Below, one piece after another: positions 35,406 to 48,305 of a stretch of DNA of 64,000 nucleotides. Made by a program: the position numbers and the translations under genes. Source of the stretch: Epiperipatus broadwayi (Eukaryota > Onychophora > Udeonychophora > Euonychophora > Peripatidae); the NCBI GenBank assembly GCA_028023455.1, contig JAQFVV010006245.1:5825276-5889275 (forward strand), in the 5' to 3' direction. The number at the start of each line of letters is the position of its first letter. Within the stretch, counting starts at the first letter, position 1. The notes under the pieces were generated by a model. That model was not told the origin of the DNA, ran no database searches, and saw nothing but the letters and a program-made list of their open reading frames with translations.

Positions 35406-37849
35406 GTAACCATAGATGTCTGTTAGGAAATATAATTTTTCCAAATCTTCAAATAAAACTTCAACCAAAGATTTGACATTATAATTGCATGCTCAATATC
35501 ACGATCAGTAAAAAAAGAATAGCTTACATATGGAAATGGAGCAGCCAATGTTATAGTTGAAGGAGTGACTTTTGAAATTGGACTAACTAAGATTGCAATG
35601 TATATTTTAGCTTTGATATATGAGACAAAATAAGAAAACAAGTACTTGCAATTGATAAATGTGATGATAATCTCCAGATATATTTTTAAAACAATAATCT
35701 AGTTATTTAATAAAATTAAAAGATATAGTTGATAGATCACTGCAAATACTTTTTTTGTGATTGTCCACTTTGCTATGATGACAGTTATTTTTTGATGATG
35801 ACAAAATAAATAATTCTGACAAAAGTTCATAATTTAATATATCTTTCAAAGAAGATGTGCTGTGATGGTGCTGAGCTGCCTTGCTATTTTTGACATTCTT
35901 AGACTTATTAACAACAGAGATTATCACTATTACTTTTAGATTTAAAGGTGAATGTAAATCATGATTCATTGGCATAAAATATAACATTTTCACATAATAT
36001 TATATTTTCATTTTTATATTTAGAGCAATTGACCAATCCACGTTAAATTGAGATCTTTATTAACTAATAATTGAGATACCCACTTACTGACCAATATTGT
36101 ATAGCTAGCTAGATTAGTTATCTAAAAGAATAATCTTAAACCTGCTTGTGACATAAAAATAAAAATTTAAACTCACTTTTGAACACCAAGTCATAGCCAT
36201 GGCACATTGGATGTGCTAGCCATTATGATTTTAAAATATTTACTTATAAACGATGTGTTAAATTTTACTATCCATATAAAAATACTATATTTTTTAACAA
36301 AAATTATAACACATATTTAATATTGTATCAATATTTATATTTTACAAAATAAATAATTTGTATACGTTTATTAACCAATATAGATTACAATTAAATAAAA
36401 GTAATAGCAATAAATATATTTAAAATATTTTTATTTAAACATGTTTGCTATGGACAATATATTTGCATAAAAATCAAAAAGACTGTTTAATCAAGAATTT
36501 ATTAATTATTAAATATAAGTGTGTGTATACCACTACTGCAAAACATTCATTAACATAATATTATATTTATTATCTCACTTGAAAATTGAACATTCAAAAG
36601 TTAATGTGACTGCCTTGTTTTTTTTTTCAAGCTTGTAATCAATGCAAAAATTACCACAATATGCTCAATCTGATAAAAATTGGTATATTGTGAACTCAAG
36701 ATTGATCTTTCAACAAGATTATGCACTCTTTCCTTTGAATGAAGTTCTTTTGAAGCTCCTAAACAATATTTTCTGATGGTAGTTTAGAAACAATCGTAAG
36801 GTAATTTGTTCAAAAGATCATTAACAGTTGAGCACCAAAATGATAAATTGAATTAGAAATCAATCCAGGAACCAGTCACTTCTTCAATCAGTTACTTTAT
36901 TATGTGCTAAATTGCACAGAATGATGACTTGAGACAATTAAACATATTTTAATAAGAAGCACTAAACATTTGTTCAAGTTATGAAATTAAGTAATTTAAA
37001 GATTATTTATATCATCCTCTTTATTAAAAAGGAAAAATATTTCTATAAATACCTAGATATACGTTTTGGATGCTTAAAACAATAATTTTATAAACAATGT
37101 TTATTTATATTTTAACAAAACAAATATAAATTGAAACTTATATTAAGAATAATTTAGATATAAATTACAAATGTTTCATTAAATAAAAAAGAAACAGAAT
37201 TGAAATATTACACTATTTAATTAATAATAATCTACTTATATAAATCCATACAATAAGCATAGCTTTTTTTTTTTTTCACTGAAAAAAAAACTCTTTAATC
37301 TAAGTTCATATATTTATACTATATTAGAAATCACATCTCTTGTTTTCAAACAAGTTTTTCCATTGTTTTTTTTTCGCCCCCAGATCATTTATTTGTTCTA
37401 ATGATCATTTATGCCTCAGTGATGAATCCAAGAGCTAAAGATTTTTAAATTTACATTTCAATTGAAAAAAAAAAAACTCTGTTCAAGTGGAAGCCAAAAC
37501 GTCACATGACCTTTCAAATAACTAACGAACTATACAATTATTTATTAATATCATCATCAAATGTTAATTTCTTATGCTTCCATTCTCCATATCTTCCCCT
37601 CTTAACAATTACTCAGATACTATCTAACTATATCCCAGTCCCATTGTATTTTAATTTCTACATAATACATCTTTTTTTGTCCCTTCTAGCGACGCTCAAT
37701 CCAAATGACTTTCACTATTCTCTTTTCAATTCTTTTATATTCTCCCGGCTAGATATTTGCCCAAATATTTACAATAACTACTTTTTTTTATTTTAATTTG
37801 CTTATTTTTCACTTCGGTACACATATATTCGCACACAAGCACATATCAC
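35406..37849. other. AT-rich stretch; one very weak transposase-like relic
   Basis: At about 36,700-36,770 the + strand reads SFQQDYALFPLNEVL, which recalls the QQD-A-PH motif of Tc1/mariner-type transposases, but no second motif was found. Nothing else supported. Confidence 0.35.
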
Positions 37850-38350
37850 ATAGAGCGAATGCGTTAAGTGTTTACAATTAGTTTTCTAACTTACCTGATT
37901 CTCCTTGAATAGCTATATTAATCGGTAAGTTATTAAAAGTAGCATCACTGTTTTTTTCGGATTCTTTAAAATTTGAAAACATATTATCGGGATTTTGAGA
38001 ATTTATTACGATTGATGCTATTTCGTTCCGAAAATTACTAGATGTTGACTCCATATCGCTTTAAATCGAGGAAACTATCATAGTGCGTAAGAGATAATTA
38101 AATATGTTCAATTTATTTTTTATTTAAATTAATTAATTGAAAGAAAGATTGTAATTAATTATTACAAAATAAATATAATTAACTGCGTGATGATGATAAC
38201 AATATTCGACAAAGGTAACTCTAATTTATTAAGTTTAAAATCAAACATAACTTCCCAAAACTAAATGCAATCTCACGTTTTCTGCGCATTTATCTACTTG
38301 GAATAGAATTTGTTGACCTACTTTCGTCGAAAACGCATAAAGAAAATCAA
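37850..38350 (-). promoter_or_regulatory. CpG-rich patch at a likely gene start
   Basis: About 20 CpG dinucleotides in 500 bp, in a window where CpG is otherwise rare outside LTRs and SINEs. It covers the exon below and the 300 bp upstream of it. CpG retention suggests an unmethylated promoter and first exon. No clear TATA box. A weak + strand counterpart (ATGATGATAACA then AAAG/GTAACT near 38,190-38,213) would make it bidirectional, but that is thin. Confidence 0.5.
37895..38054 (-). CDS. Host gene, first coding exon (53 codons plus 1 nt), product unrecognised
   Basis: Starts at an ATG (38,054) preceded on this strand by GATTTAAAGCGAT, stays open for 53 codons and runs exactly into TCAG/GTAAGTTAG, a near-perfect 5' splice donor (GT at 37,894-37,893), giving a phase 1 intron. 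Codons use C and G far more freely than the surroundings and the exon is full of CpG. The peptide begins MESTSSNFRNEIASIVINSQ, is rich in Ser and Asn, has no signal peptide or membrane segment, and looks like a disordered N-terminus of a nuclear or cytosolic protein. I do not recognise the family. The gene would run leftwards; no second exon could be identified in the window, so the intron may be long or later exons short. Confidence 0.55.
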
Positions 38351-40319
38351 TGCTCCTACTTTGTAAAAAAAAAAATTGATGATTTATTTGTAGTAAACTA
38401 TTTTTGTGTAAAAAAAGATAATATATCTTCATGTTAGTTAGAAGTATGTAGTTAATGGAATTTTTTTATAAATTTATCGTTATTTATAAATTATCATTTT
38501 TATTCAATAACTCATATATATCTTACTATGCTCGAAAAAATATTTATAAATAAGTTTGATATATCTGTTCTATCAAATCAATTCTATTTTAAAAATAGAA
38601 GCAGGAAAAAATGCATCTTTAAAAAATATAATATACAGTATATATTAATGTTACTGATTATCAGAAGAGTATGGATTTATGTTAGGTAAATATAAAAAAA
38701 AGTATAATGTAAAATTTATATAAAACTTTGTATATTTGACATTTGTGACAAAGATAAAATATAATTATTTCCAATTTTCAGTATCGATCTGAACAATAGT
38801 GTTTTTTAAACAATAATCAGGCATAGTGTTTATCAAACAATGGACATTGGACCAGTTAATTGTCAAGGTTATGGTAGATAGCGGAATGATACTTCAGATG
38901 TGAGGATTAACTACGAATAAGAAATAAACAATGTCTGATCAAGAATACCTCCTGAGACAAAATGTTGATTTATCAAATGTTAGAATACTATTTCTGATAC
39001 AAGGATTTTCTTTTTTTTTCTCCTTGTTCAATCATTTAAATTAGGGCTCACCAGTCATCATGGGCTTCTCATGCCATCAATTGTCTCCTTTAGTAACTGT
39101 AACAATGGGATTGTATTAATATTTTTTAAAGTCATTATACTAGAGATTATACAAAATAAATAATATTTCTGTGGTGAATATTGGACTACAGAAATATTAT
39201 TTATTAATGGGATTATATGTTTGCGTAATTATATTTTCAGCCTTTAGGTATATACACAACATTTCTGACTCCAATTCCCTTTTTCACTTTTTTTTATTGT
39301 TCAAACCCTCAAAGATTAAAAAAGCAATGATGGGAATAGGTTTAATAGACTGGAAGTATTTAGTTGTGATCTCTATTTGAGGCTGCACAGTCACTAATTG
39401 AATCTGTTTGGAATTGTATTTAAGACAGAAGTTTTATCTTAAAATAATAAATGATTAGGCAATCCCATTTAGGGATTCCTTTACCTGTCATGAAAGTAGA
39501 AGAGGTCTAGAAAGTAAAAAAATAACTTATCATCTCACACAGTCTGAATAAGTTGCTATGTTTGACAGATTGCTCATTAAGGTAATAGAAATAGTATTAT
39601 TATTAGTACTAATAAAGAAGGAGTAATGATGGCACTGAAGATAAGTATTATAAATATATCTTATTTTTCTTCTGAATCTAGATGTATTTTTAAACACTTT
39701 ACTTATTACAAGTATTCATCACCAGAGTGGAAGATAACTAATGGGTAAGGATTTATCAAGATTTAAGATAATTATAGCAGATGTTAGTGAAGCTCATCTT
39801 CCATAGGAAAAAAGATTAATAATATAGGTAGGTGGCAGCAAGTCTTTTTTTTTTTGAAAAACAGATCAATCATTAAAAAAAGAATGCATGATGTTAAATT
39901 AACTATAAAGTCTAATTTAATATCTTACAATATTTCTTATTGATAAAACTTAGATTGCATATCAGTGCTCATTTTATCATTGCCTATACTCTAATATTAA
40001 TTTCAGGGAACTCATAGAAAGAAAGCCTTTATTTCTTCTTGCTGAATAGAATTATTACAACAATGGCTTAAAGTTATTGAAAATAACAATATTTGTGCTA
40101 TAATTAAAATGGTCTATTGTTATTGAATTTTTGTATAACATAGATTAACTATCATAAATATAACACTTTATTTAACATAAAATCTTTATAAAAAACATCC
40201 ATATGAACACACTTAAAATAAATGACATTTAATACATTGCTTTATAGTTAGAAGTCAGAATACAAGAATTTATATTACGCAACCATTTACAAGTACATTA
40301 ATATTTTTTATTAGTCATT
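38351..40319. other. AT-rich stretch without recognisable genes
   Basis: A short inverted arrangement of GAAATATTATTTATTA-like sequence lies near 39,160-39,205. No coding evidence. Confidence 0.45.
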
Positions 40320-40560
40320 CATTATAATAGATTTTTCACATCTTTAGTCATGTTTATGATTACATCTCTCCATAAGGTGTTAAAAGCAGATAGAAATCAA
40401 TCCATACCTTGAATAAGAGTAGTGTATGAAAATTACACTGAAGAAATATTATTCATTAAGTGGATAATCTCTAGATCAGAACTGTGAGCACCAGAATCGA
40501 TCCTGGACCTCCTTATCCCACGTTGGACCCTATATCAACTGCACCAAACTGTGCAGGGCT
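40320..40560 (-). mobile_element. tRNA-derived SINE
   Basis: On the - strand, A-box TGGTGCAGTTG (40,546-40,536) and B-box GATCGATTC (40,502-40,494) sit at tRNA spacing. A canonical T-arm (CCAGG, 7-nt loop, TCTGG) and a GTGGGATAAGGAGGTCC middle recall tRNA-Pro-like SINE heads. The body continues leftwards to about 40,320. The body alone is repeated at 40,895-41,010. Confidence 0.65.
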
Positions 40561-40671
40561 CTAATATAATGAATGACTAATAAAAATTATTAATATACTT
40601 GCATTAAGTGGTTTATATCAAAGTTGTGAGAGCAGTAATCTTGACATTTATTTGATAATTGGTTATTTAAG

Positions 40672-40758
40672 CCAATGAATATCACATCATCACTATTTCA
40701 CATGATCACTATTTGAGTGGCAATACATGTAGAGAGTTTCGCCTGTTTTAATTGGTTA
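40672..40758. mobile_element. Penelope terminal-repeat pieces in inverted order, copy 4
   Basis: 40,680-40,720 holds the ATCACATGATCACTATTT end in the orientation of copy 2. Directly after, GAGTGGCAATACATGTAGAG and GTTTCGCCTGTTTTAAT are in the orientation of copy 1. The head-to-head join recalls the inverted copies for which Penelope elements are known. Confidence 0.5.
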
Positions 40759-40779
40759 TTTGTATATACTGAACAACCA

Positions 40780-41010
40780 CAAAAAATATGTGTAAGAGAA
40801 TGGAAACTGATCAAGTGCTTTTTTCAGCACAAAATGTGCATCTTGGAGATCGTACATCTTTTTCACATGTCCTTGGTCATAAGATTATTATTACACCCTT
40901 CCACGAGGTATTGAAAATGGATAGAACCCAGTCCCTACCTGGTATGAGAGTGGAATAGTGAAAATTACATTACAGGAATATTATTTACAAGTATAGATTG
41001 AGTGGATCAT
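40780..41010 (-). repeat. Foldback family D half-copy (40,780-40,900) joined to a SINE body copy (40,895-41,010)
   Basis: TTGGAGATCGTACATCTTTT then CACATGTCCTTGGTC matches foldback D. The adjoining segment (TTCCACGAGGTATTGAAAAT ... GTGAAAATTACATTACAGGA) matches 40,370-40,460 next to the SINE head. A shared junction would imply both belong to one longer element. Confidence 0.5.
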
Positions 41011-41472
41011 AAATTAGTATTCTTCAAGATTAATTCAAATGATAGTTCATTAAAAATAGGTCTTATTCTAATATATTCAAAAGAAAATTGATGTACATTC
41101 TTTTGAAATATCTTTATACTAAATTTCAGTAGCTATTAAACATTTGCTAATTGGAGCTTAAGGTTCTCATATCACTGAGCCATGGAATTCTTCTAATGAG
41201 TGTGTTATAGATATAAGTAAATCTGTTCTTGATTTTTTTAAAAAGAAAAAAATGGAATTGCTTTTCTAGCAATGATTTTATTATTAGTAATTTAATTAAA
41301 AAAACAAATTATATAGCATATTTTACTTAGCAGAAAAATAAATTAAATGTGAAGATTTGTAATAAATGCATAACTTAGAGGTAAAATTCAACAACTAACA
41401 TGAACAAAGGGGATTCAGATATTTCGAAATTGTGATCACTCTCTCTCTCTATATATATATATATATTTGTTT

Positions 41473-43395
41473 TGATGCATTGAAAACAAGATCTGAAAAA
41501 TAGCATCATAATCCTATTAAATCCAGCAACGGAACTCTCTTAAAAGATGATTATGATATTTCGAACAGTTGAAAAAATACTTTTATCACTGATTGGATAA
41601 TTTAAGGAAGCTTAAAAATAATTGGTGGATTAAAAGAGGAAAGAAGATACAAATATTAACTAATCATGCTAATCATGACAACTCTTCTTTTTTTTTTTTG
41701 ATGTATTGGAAGCAATAGGTGGACCTGAGAAATGGTATCATAAAACTATTAAATCCAGCAATGGAACTCTTTTATGTGATTATTACGATATTTTGAACAG
41801 TTGAAAAGAGTATTTTGATTACCTTTTGGATAATAATACAAGAGTTAGGTTGATACCTTTAATGATATATCAATTTTATCTAATTTAGATATTGACAAAG
41901 ATAACCAACCAGCTTAGTAAGTAAAGTCAAAAGAGTTCTTTAAAAATGGAAAGAGTGCAGGTTCTGATAAACTACCTGGAATAGTTTAAAAATATTATGG
42001 TGATATAATAGCTACAAAAATAATAGATTTTTTCAGGAATATATGGATTCATGAAGTTGTAACAACTGACTTTAACAATGCTTCTATTGTTCCAAGTTTT
42101 AAAAATAAAAAGAACAGATGAGATTGAAGTAATTATTGTGGAATAGCAATGGTATTTTTCAAAAAATTTATTGAATAGATTGATTTCAGTCATAAATGAA
42201 TTAACAGAAACTCAATGTAATTTTAGAGAGTCAAGAAATGTTTAAGACATAATTTTGTTGCCAGGCAAATTTAAGAGAAGTGTTGAGAGCAAGAGTGATT
42301 AATACTATTACATTGACTGATTTAATCAAAGCATCCTGTTAAAATTAATTATTTGACCTTTAAAGTTTATTCATATTATACAGTTTCTACATATTGAAAT
42401 AAGAGGAAATATTATTATAGATGGAAATTTGAAGTATTTGAAATGAAAGGAGTATACTTACTCCAACATTGTTTTCAATAATGATCTTTGGAATTGTTTG
42501 AATTAAATAGGGATCAAGATTCTATACAAGTTTGAAGATGAAACTTTTAATTTGAATAGATTAAAAGCAAAAACAATAATTTCATTTTCTTAAGTTTTGG
42601 ATTTATGGTGGAATTTTTAATTACACTCAAATGAATATAAAAACAAGATCTTCATTTTTTTTAGATTCTGGATTTACAATATGCTGATGATTGTGTTATT
42701 TTGCCAGTTCAAAAGATGATTTATAGAATGTACTTAATGTTTTGAATGTAACATAAAAAGATTCTTATTAATAATTACTGTTCAAAAACTCAAATTCTTT
42801 ATCAACTAATGATAGAAGAAAAATCCTCATAAATGTTTAGTTTGAATGGTGATCAACTTGAAAATTTAAACCAATTTAAATACTTTTATAAATAGAAAAA
42901 TGGATTTAGGTATAGATGTGGAACACAGATTTCAATATGCTGCTGTTGCTCTTAACAAGTTAAAATTTGGAATATTTCTCACAAGGAAATAACTATAGTA
43001 ATTAAATTATACATAGAATACTATTTTATCTAAATTATTGCATGGAAATGAGACTTGAATATACTTTCAGTGCAACCAACATAAAGATATTTAAAAGGTT
43101 TACTTTAAAATGTCCATAAAATTTTTAAAATGCAATAGAAAAATCAGAAAACCAATCTTTGTTCTTTAACTTACTAGATATGATATTACAGAGTCCATTA
43201 TTACAAAAATCATACTTTTATTGAATTTGACATGTAAAATAAATGAACAATAATGGTTTTATGTGGTGAACTTGAGCATGGTTTTCATGAGAAGGGTATA
43301 TCCTGTTTATATTACAAGGATTATTTTAAAGACATTCTAAAAAAGGGTACTATTGACTATTTCTATTGGGAAGATATAGCAGATCATAAAGTACA
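41473..43395 (+). pseudogene. Second LINE type (RTE/I-like RT with 'ARQLQEK' signature), heavily decayed
   Basis: Out-of-frame pieces appear in the right order: KSSNGTLLCDYYDILNS (41,750-41,800), FKNGKSAGSDKLPGIV (about 41,940), NASIVPSFKNKK (42,080), SNYCGIAMVF (42,132), then a TQCGFRE...DMIF-ARQ-QEKC-EQ equivalent (42,210-42,290), the ADDCVI-type catalytic box as YADDCVILP (42,675-42,705), LNGDQLENLNQFKYF (42,845 on), and a W-D-A-DR-like end near 43,360. This is the plan of the widespread invertebrate endonuclease-RT LINEs with a GKAPGSD motif. It differs from the RTE copies at 8 and 14 kb. The start is duplicated (see findings). Long dead. Confidence 0.65.
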
Positions 43396-43419
43396 TAGAA
43401 GAATACAATGAAACCACTA

Positions 43420-43605
43420 AACATCATGTGATCACCAACCCAGAATAATTAATGGATGCTAGAAAGTTTGTGCATAAAATCCCTATCTAGTGCATACTCA
43501 TCCAATATCCCCAGCTATAATCACAAATGTTCTAACTTTCTCTGGCTTGCACTGAGTGGCACTCCTGTATGGAAAGTTTTGACTCTGTATAAGAATACAG
43601 TTAGA
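43420..43605. mobile_element. Penelope terminal-repeat pieces in inverted order, copy 3
   Basis: 43,425-43,514 is in the orientation of copy 2 (AAAGTTTGTGCATAAAAT, ATCCAATATCCCCAG) and stops within one base of the predicted hammerhead cut site. 43,530-43,600 is in the opposite orientation (CTCTGGCTTGCACTGAGTGG, GGAAAGTTTTG). Confidence 0.6.
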
Positions 43606-44652
43606 CATAGCGTTTAGAATATCAGAATAAATAAGTTTTCTGCAGAAAAAGTTAAAAAGCAACATTGTTAAATATAAAATAAATGGGAAAATGGATTAAC
43701 ATGTTCTATATGTGGGCATGATTATGGTTCACAGATTATTGCTAAATTTATAGTTTTTTTTCATGGACTTGTATTACCATATTGCTGATGTTAAGATAGT
43801 TGTATCAGTTTATATTTATTAAGTGACATTCAATTAGGTAGTGGATCCAGAAGATAAGTATTATTTAAACAAAATCCAGTTCTAAATGATAATAGGAAAT
43901 AAACCCCTCAATGATTATGATCATAGAGGTAAATAATTCTTGAATTACTTAGCAATATTTTTTGTAAGCCCAAAAGCAACCTAGGATATGCTACCAGTCA
44001 CTCAGATCTTTTTTTTTTAAGCCTATAGGTCAATCCTGGACTGGAGAAAGGAACATATTAGTAACCATTATTAATGTATTCATTTAATAAATTTTCTAAT
44101 ACCTGACTTTTTTTTCCAAGATGTAACTAACCAATTTGTTAATTAAATATATTTATTTATATTAAGAAAGTAATATTCTTTTAATTGAGATACATATACA
44201 GCAGAAACTAAATATCAATATAGTTACAGTAGAATTTTTTTTTTTTAACAATTATGATTATAAACCCATGGTGCAAGACAGAATAGCAATTTGGTTTAAC
44301 TATCCACATAAAGTAATAATCACAGAACTCCGTCTTTTCTTGCAATCATAACAATAAACTAAATTTTACCGATGTAACACCAACGAAATTATTTCCTAGA
44401 TTTTACTAATGAGATCGATAAAAGGCAGGTTGATTAATAAACGTTTTTTATTAGAATGCTTGAAAGAAATTGATATAAAAAAATTGTCTTTGATGCAGTA
44501 TACAAAAAAGAAGTTTGATGAGAACTAAATTTTCCCAATACAATTAATATAAAAAAATATTTAGTGCATGTTATTAAGGCCAAAAGTTGAGGACATTATG
44601 ATCTTCACTGGAAGCTAATAAGTGATAAATATGGAAACAAACAAGTAATACT
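43606..44652. other. AT-rich stretch without recognisable genes
   Basis: No domain or clear repeat anchored. Confidence 0.45.
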
Positions 44653-44664
44653 ATATATATATAT

Positions 44665-47600
44665 TGTAACCATAACATCAGGCCGATTCGCTGCGGCACT
44701 ATAAAATTGTAACCGTTGATTGTGTGGTCCTAATTACGTAACGTAAGTGCACTAAGAATCTTAACTTCTATCACTGATCAACTCCCGCTGCACATTATCA
44801 GCTATTAAGAGCTGTATCCAAAAGCATATCATGCTATCTATTTTATGCACCAAAGACCACAATCAACATCTGGAGCAACTTACCATAGATCAAACCAATG
44901 ATCTAACATAAACTTTTATGATTTAATTTGATCGCAGCCAGGGTGTACCGCGAAGACATATCATAGTATTATGATAAAACACATTAAACAAATTATAAGT
45001 GCAATGTTATTATTTTTCAAACCTTAATTTGCGATTTTTATTGTATGAGACCCGATGGCCGACCATGTACAAGATGGCATAATTTGTGGAAATACATAAG
45101 ATTATGAAATTTTAAACCATCTATATGATTTTTAATACGAATGCTAGTCCAGGTAAAGCTTTGCAATAAATAAATATAAATACTTGGGTTCTTTTTTTAT
45201 AGTTTACTATATTACTGAGACTCTTATTATACTGACAAATGACAATTTAAAAACGTTAAGTAAATATATTCAATCTTGTCATTATTTGGTAAATCTGTTT
45301 ACAAGTTTAATAATTAATTTGTATTGTATACTAGAATCAACTACGCAAAGCCAAAATGATGGAAAAGGTAAATGGGATTTTATTGTACCTTACACATCAT
45401 AAACTACCCAAGACGAGAAGCATCTAAATGTTTTCTCAACAATATTAATAAACTCTTATCATGTTGACGATAGTATGTACTTCAATGTATGCTCTATTCC
45501 AAGGTTTATGATTTCTGATTTTAAGAATGAATGAATGACTGAATGACACATAGCAACGGCACAGTAAGTTTAATTAAAATCAACTTTTATTTACAAAATG
45601 ATTAATAATAAGTAATTAATTCCCAACGTAATAATTAAATAAATAAATAAACAAATAAGATAAATAACTTAAAATTCCATCAACTTTCTTCAAGAACATG
45701 TTATAGGTACAGTTTTAAAATCTAATCATACCTTATATTTCAAATTTTTATGTAGTGAATGTATTGAGAAAATTATAATAAATTCAATATCAATTCATGA
45801 GATATTCAACGTCATTTCCAGATTCAATAATCCCTACCGTAAACTTATAATAATAAATAATATTATATCTGTAAGCTTTAGCTATAATGTAATCATTAAG
45901 CAAAATGGAAATTTAAACTTACATCCCGGTAAATAATAATTAACCAACAGTTAATTATTTTGAAGTAACTTGATTAGAATGTCCTGCTACCATTTGATGA
46001 TTTAACTTATCAATTATACTGATAAATGAAAGAAGATGATTTAGCAGATCAACTAAAATCTTTTGCCCAACTTAGATCTATGAAGTAAACATATTCCTGT
46101 GGATGTATTCATCTACACGAAGGAATTAAATAACACTAAATGTTTTGTGGATTTATACCATCATAACGCAATAAGTACAAATACACCATTCCGCGGATTA
46201 ACCACCAGCGCAGGAATGAGTATAAAATACCAAAATTGGCAATTAAATAATCTGCGGATTAACCACCAGCACAGATTAATGCCCTTTAACATTATAAAAA
46301 CAACATTACCATTTACTTCACATTAAAGTGCCAAATCATCATCCTCAGTTATTCTGACTATTCAAAAAAACACTAACACTTTAGCAAATATGGGTTCTTG
46401 TATAATAAAATGCTAAGCTAATCAGGACGACTAATGTACTAACTTCTCTTACTTAAACTAAAACATGTGTAATATAATATAAGTAATAGTATTATATAGG
46501 AATACAAATCTGGAAAGATTAACAAAATACCTCATAAAGATTTATACATCTCATGAATACACTTAGTACTTTTCAAGCTGTTTCGCGAGCGCTATTCTCT
46601 TGAATAAATATTTTATTCAACCCTTATTGATTTAAACTTAATAAAATATACTTAGGAACTTCACATGCAAGTTCCGATAACGATAAACGTAAAGTAATGC
46701 ATTATGCATCTAACATAAAATTTAACAGGTGTGTGTGTGATATAAATTAAATGTAAAGCATTTTACAGTTCAATACATGAATTATAACAGGTGTGTATGT
46801 CACAACTTGGATTGTATAACGTTTTATAACTCCAAATATGATCCATGGGATCCATGTACGATATGTCGAACAATAAATCTATGAAGCAATAATTATAACT
46901 ATAATTTAATTCCATACATGCAATTTTATCCGTTGTATTGGTTATTATAATCAATATTTGATGAACAATTTTACGTGGCTCCTAAGACATGACACAACTT
47001 CAAAATATGAAACGCAGAATTTAAATGAAAATGTTTTTCATTAAGTTATTAATCTCTACATTTCTCTATTAAAATGTTCCAATTTTATTACATCCATGCG
47101 AATATTTATCCATCCACGCTTAAATATAGGAATATTAATTATAGCACTTAATTCAATCATTCCAAATTGACGATAAAATTAGAAATAGCTTTGATTAATT
47201 ATTTGAAGATTATTTATTATCCAAATGTTAAACAAATTAATTAGCAAATATATTACTGGCATTGTAGAATTAAATATCAATCAATACTATATTTTTATTA
47301 GAATTAGAAACGGAAATATTTAAAATATGTCGATAACTTTAACGTTTTACTTTAATTTAGACTTCTTTTTATTTAAAAAGCAAATTTTCATATTCATAAC
47401 TTCTGTAATTAAAATACTTTTAAATGTTTCCAAATTGTAAAATAATAAATATTTCAAAACATACCAAATTCTTGCAATCAATTCTTTTAAACTAGGAAGC
47501 TCCGACATTTTAAAATGTAATATTGGAAAATTCTTACTATTGGCGATTCGATCCACTTGGCCAGCCGACTTGAACAGACTTTTTTAATTTAGCAAGGCAT

Positions 47601-48151
47601 CTTCTAATTAAATACCACTATGTTATTTACGTTTATAGCAAACTTTGTGGTAGTCCGATTACTTATTTTTTTTACTTTAAAATAAGCTTGGCAAATTTAC
47701 ACTACTTGCCTTTACCATTTTCTTTTCTTTCTCCCTCCAAAAGCAAACTATCAGACAATCGTCTCTTAAATTCGCGCTCTTTTCTTTTTACATTGAGACG
47801 CCTACGCAATTACTGTATTTATTTTTAATAATTAATTTTAATTGAATAAATGGTTTTTTTGTAAATTTAAATGAAATAATAATTTTAAGATCACTTTAAA
47901 CAAATAAAACAAAATATTGTTTTTAATACTATTATACCAAATTTTAATGTGTTGTCAAATTTTTAAAAGTTAAGCGTTTTGATATGCGTTAGCATATGGG
48001 AATAAGCAAATTTAAATTCATTAAAATAATATAAGAGAGTAATCTGTTCAAATGCAACTCAAGCCAATCAAATCACCAAAAGAAGAAAGAGAAATTTTAA
48101 TATCAGTTACATCAATAATAATTATATTTTATACCAAAATATATGGTTACA
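44665..48151 (-). repeat. 3' LTR (left copy)
   Basis: Begins TGTAACC at 44,665 and ends TTACA at 48,151, next to the polypurine tract. Same contents as the right LTR: one primer-module unit at its left end (44,703-44,712), the hairpin pair (46,188-46,277) and the mini-exon (47,465-47,508). Small differences from the right copy are single substitutions and homopolymer length changes. Confidence 0.95.
46188..46277 (-). promoter_or_regulatory. Hairpin pair with common loop (left LTR copy)
   Basis: Same pair as at 55,889-55,978: hairpin 1 at 46,188-46,217 and hairpin 2 at 46,249-46,277, identical in sequence. Confidence 0.55.
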
Positions 48152-48166
48152 GTTTACACCCCCCTA
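48152..48166 (-). other. Polypurine tract of the gypsy element
   Basis: On the - strand TAGGGGGGTGTAAAC directly precedes the 3' LTR. It serves as RNase H-resistant primer for plus-strand synthesis. The G6 core is the longest G run in the interior. Confidence 0.75.
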
Positions 48167-48305
48167 CGGAAAAAAATTATCTTTCTTTAGAATACCATTT
48201 CATCAAATTCTACTAATGTACATCATAAGTTACTATTTAAATTATCCTATCTATAATTTATCATCAATCTGAATATGGTATAACATTTATAAGATATAAA
48301 TCCCC

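Noticed and set aside
36700-36770. QQD-like motif suggesting a Tc1/mariner transposase relic
   Set aside because: Single short match in AT-rich sequence, with no second catalytic motif or terminal inverted repeats.
45184-46954. Frames of 63-75 codons that occur identically in both LTRs (also 54,884-56,656)
   Set aside because: Conservation follows from LTR identity; no domain, poor starts and no codon pattern.
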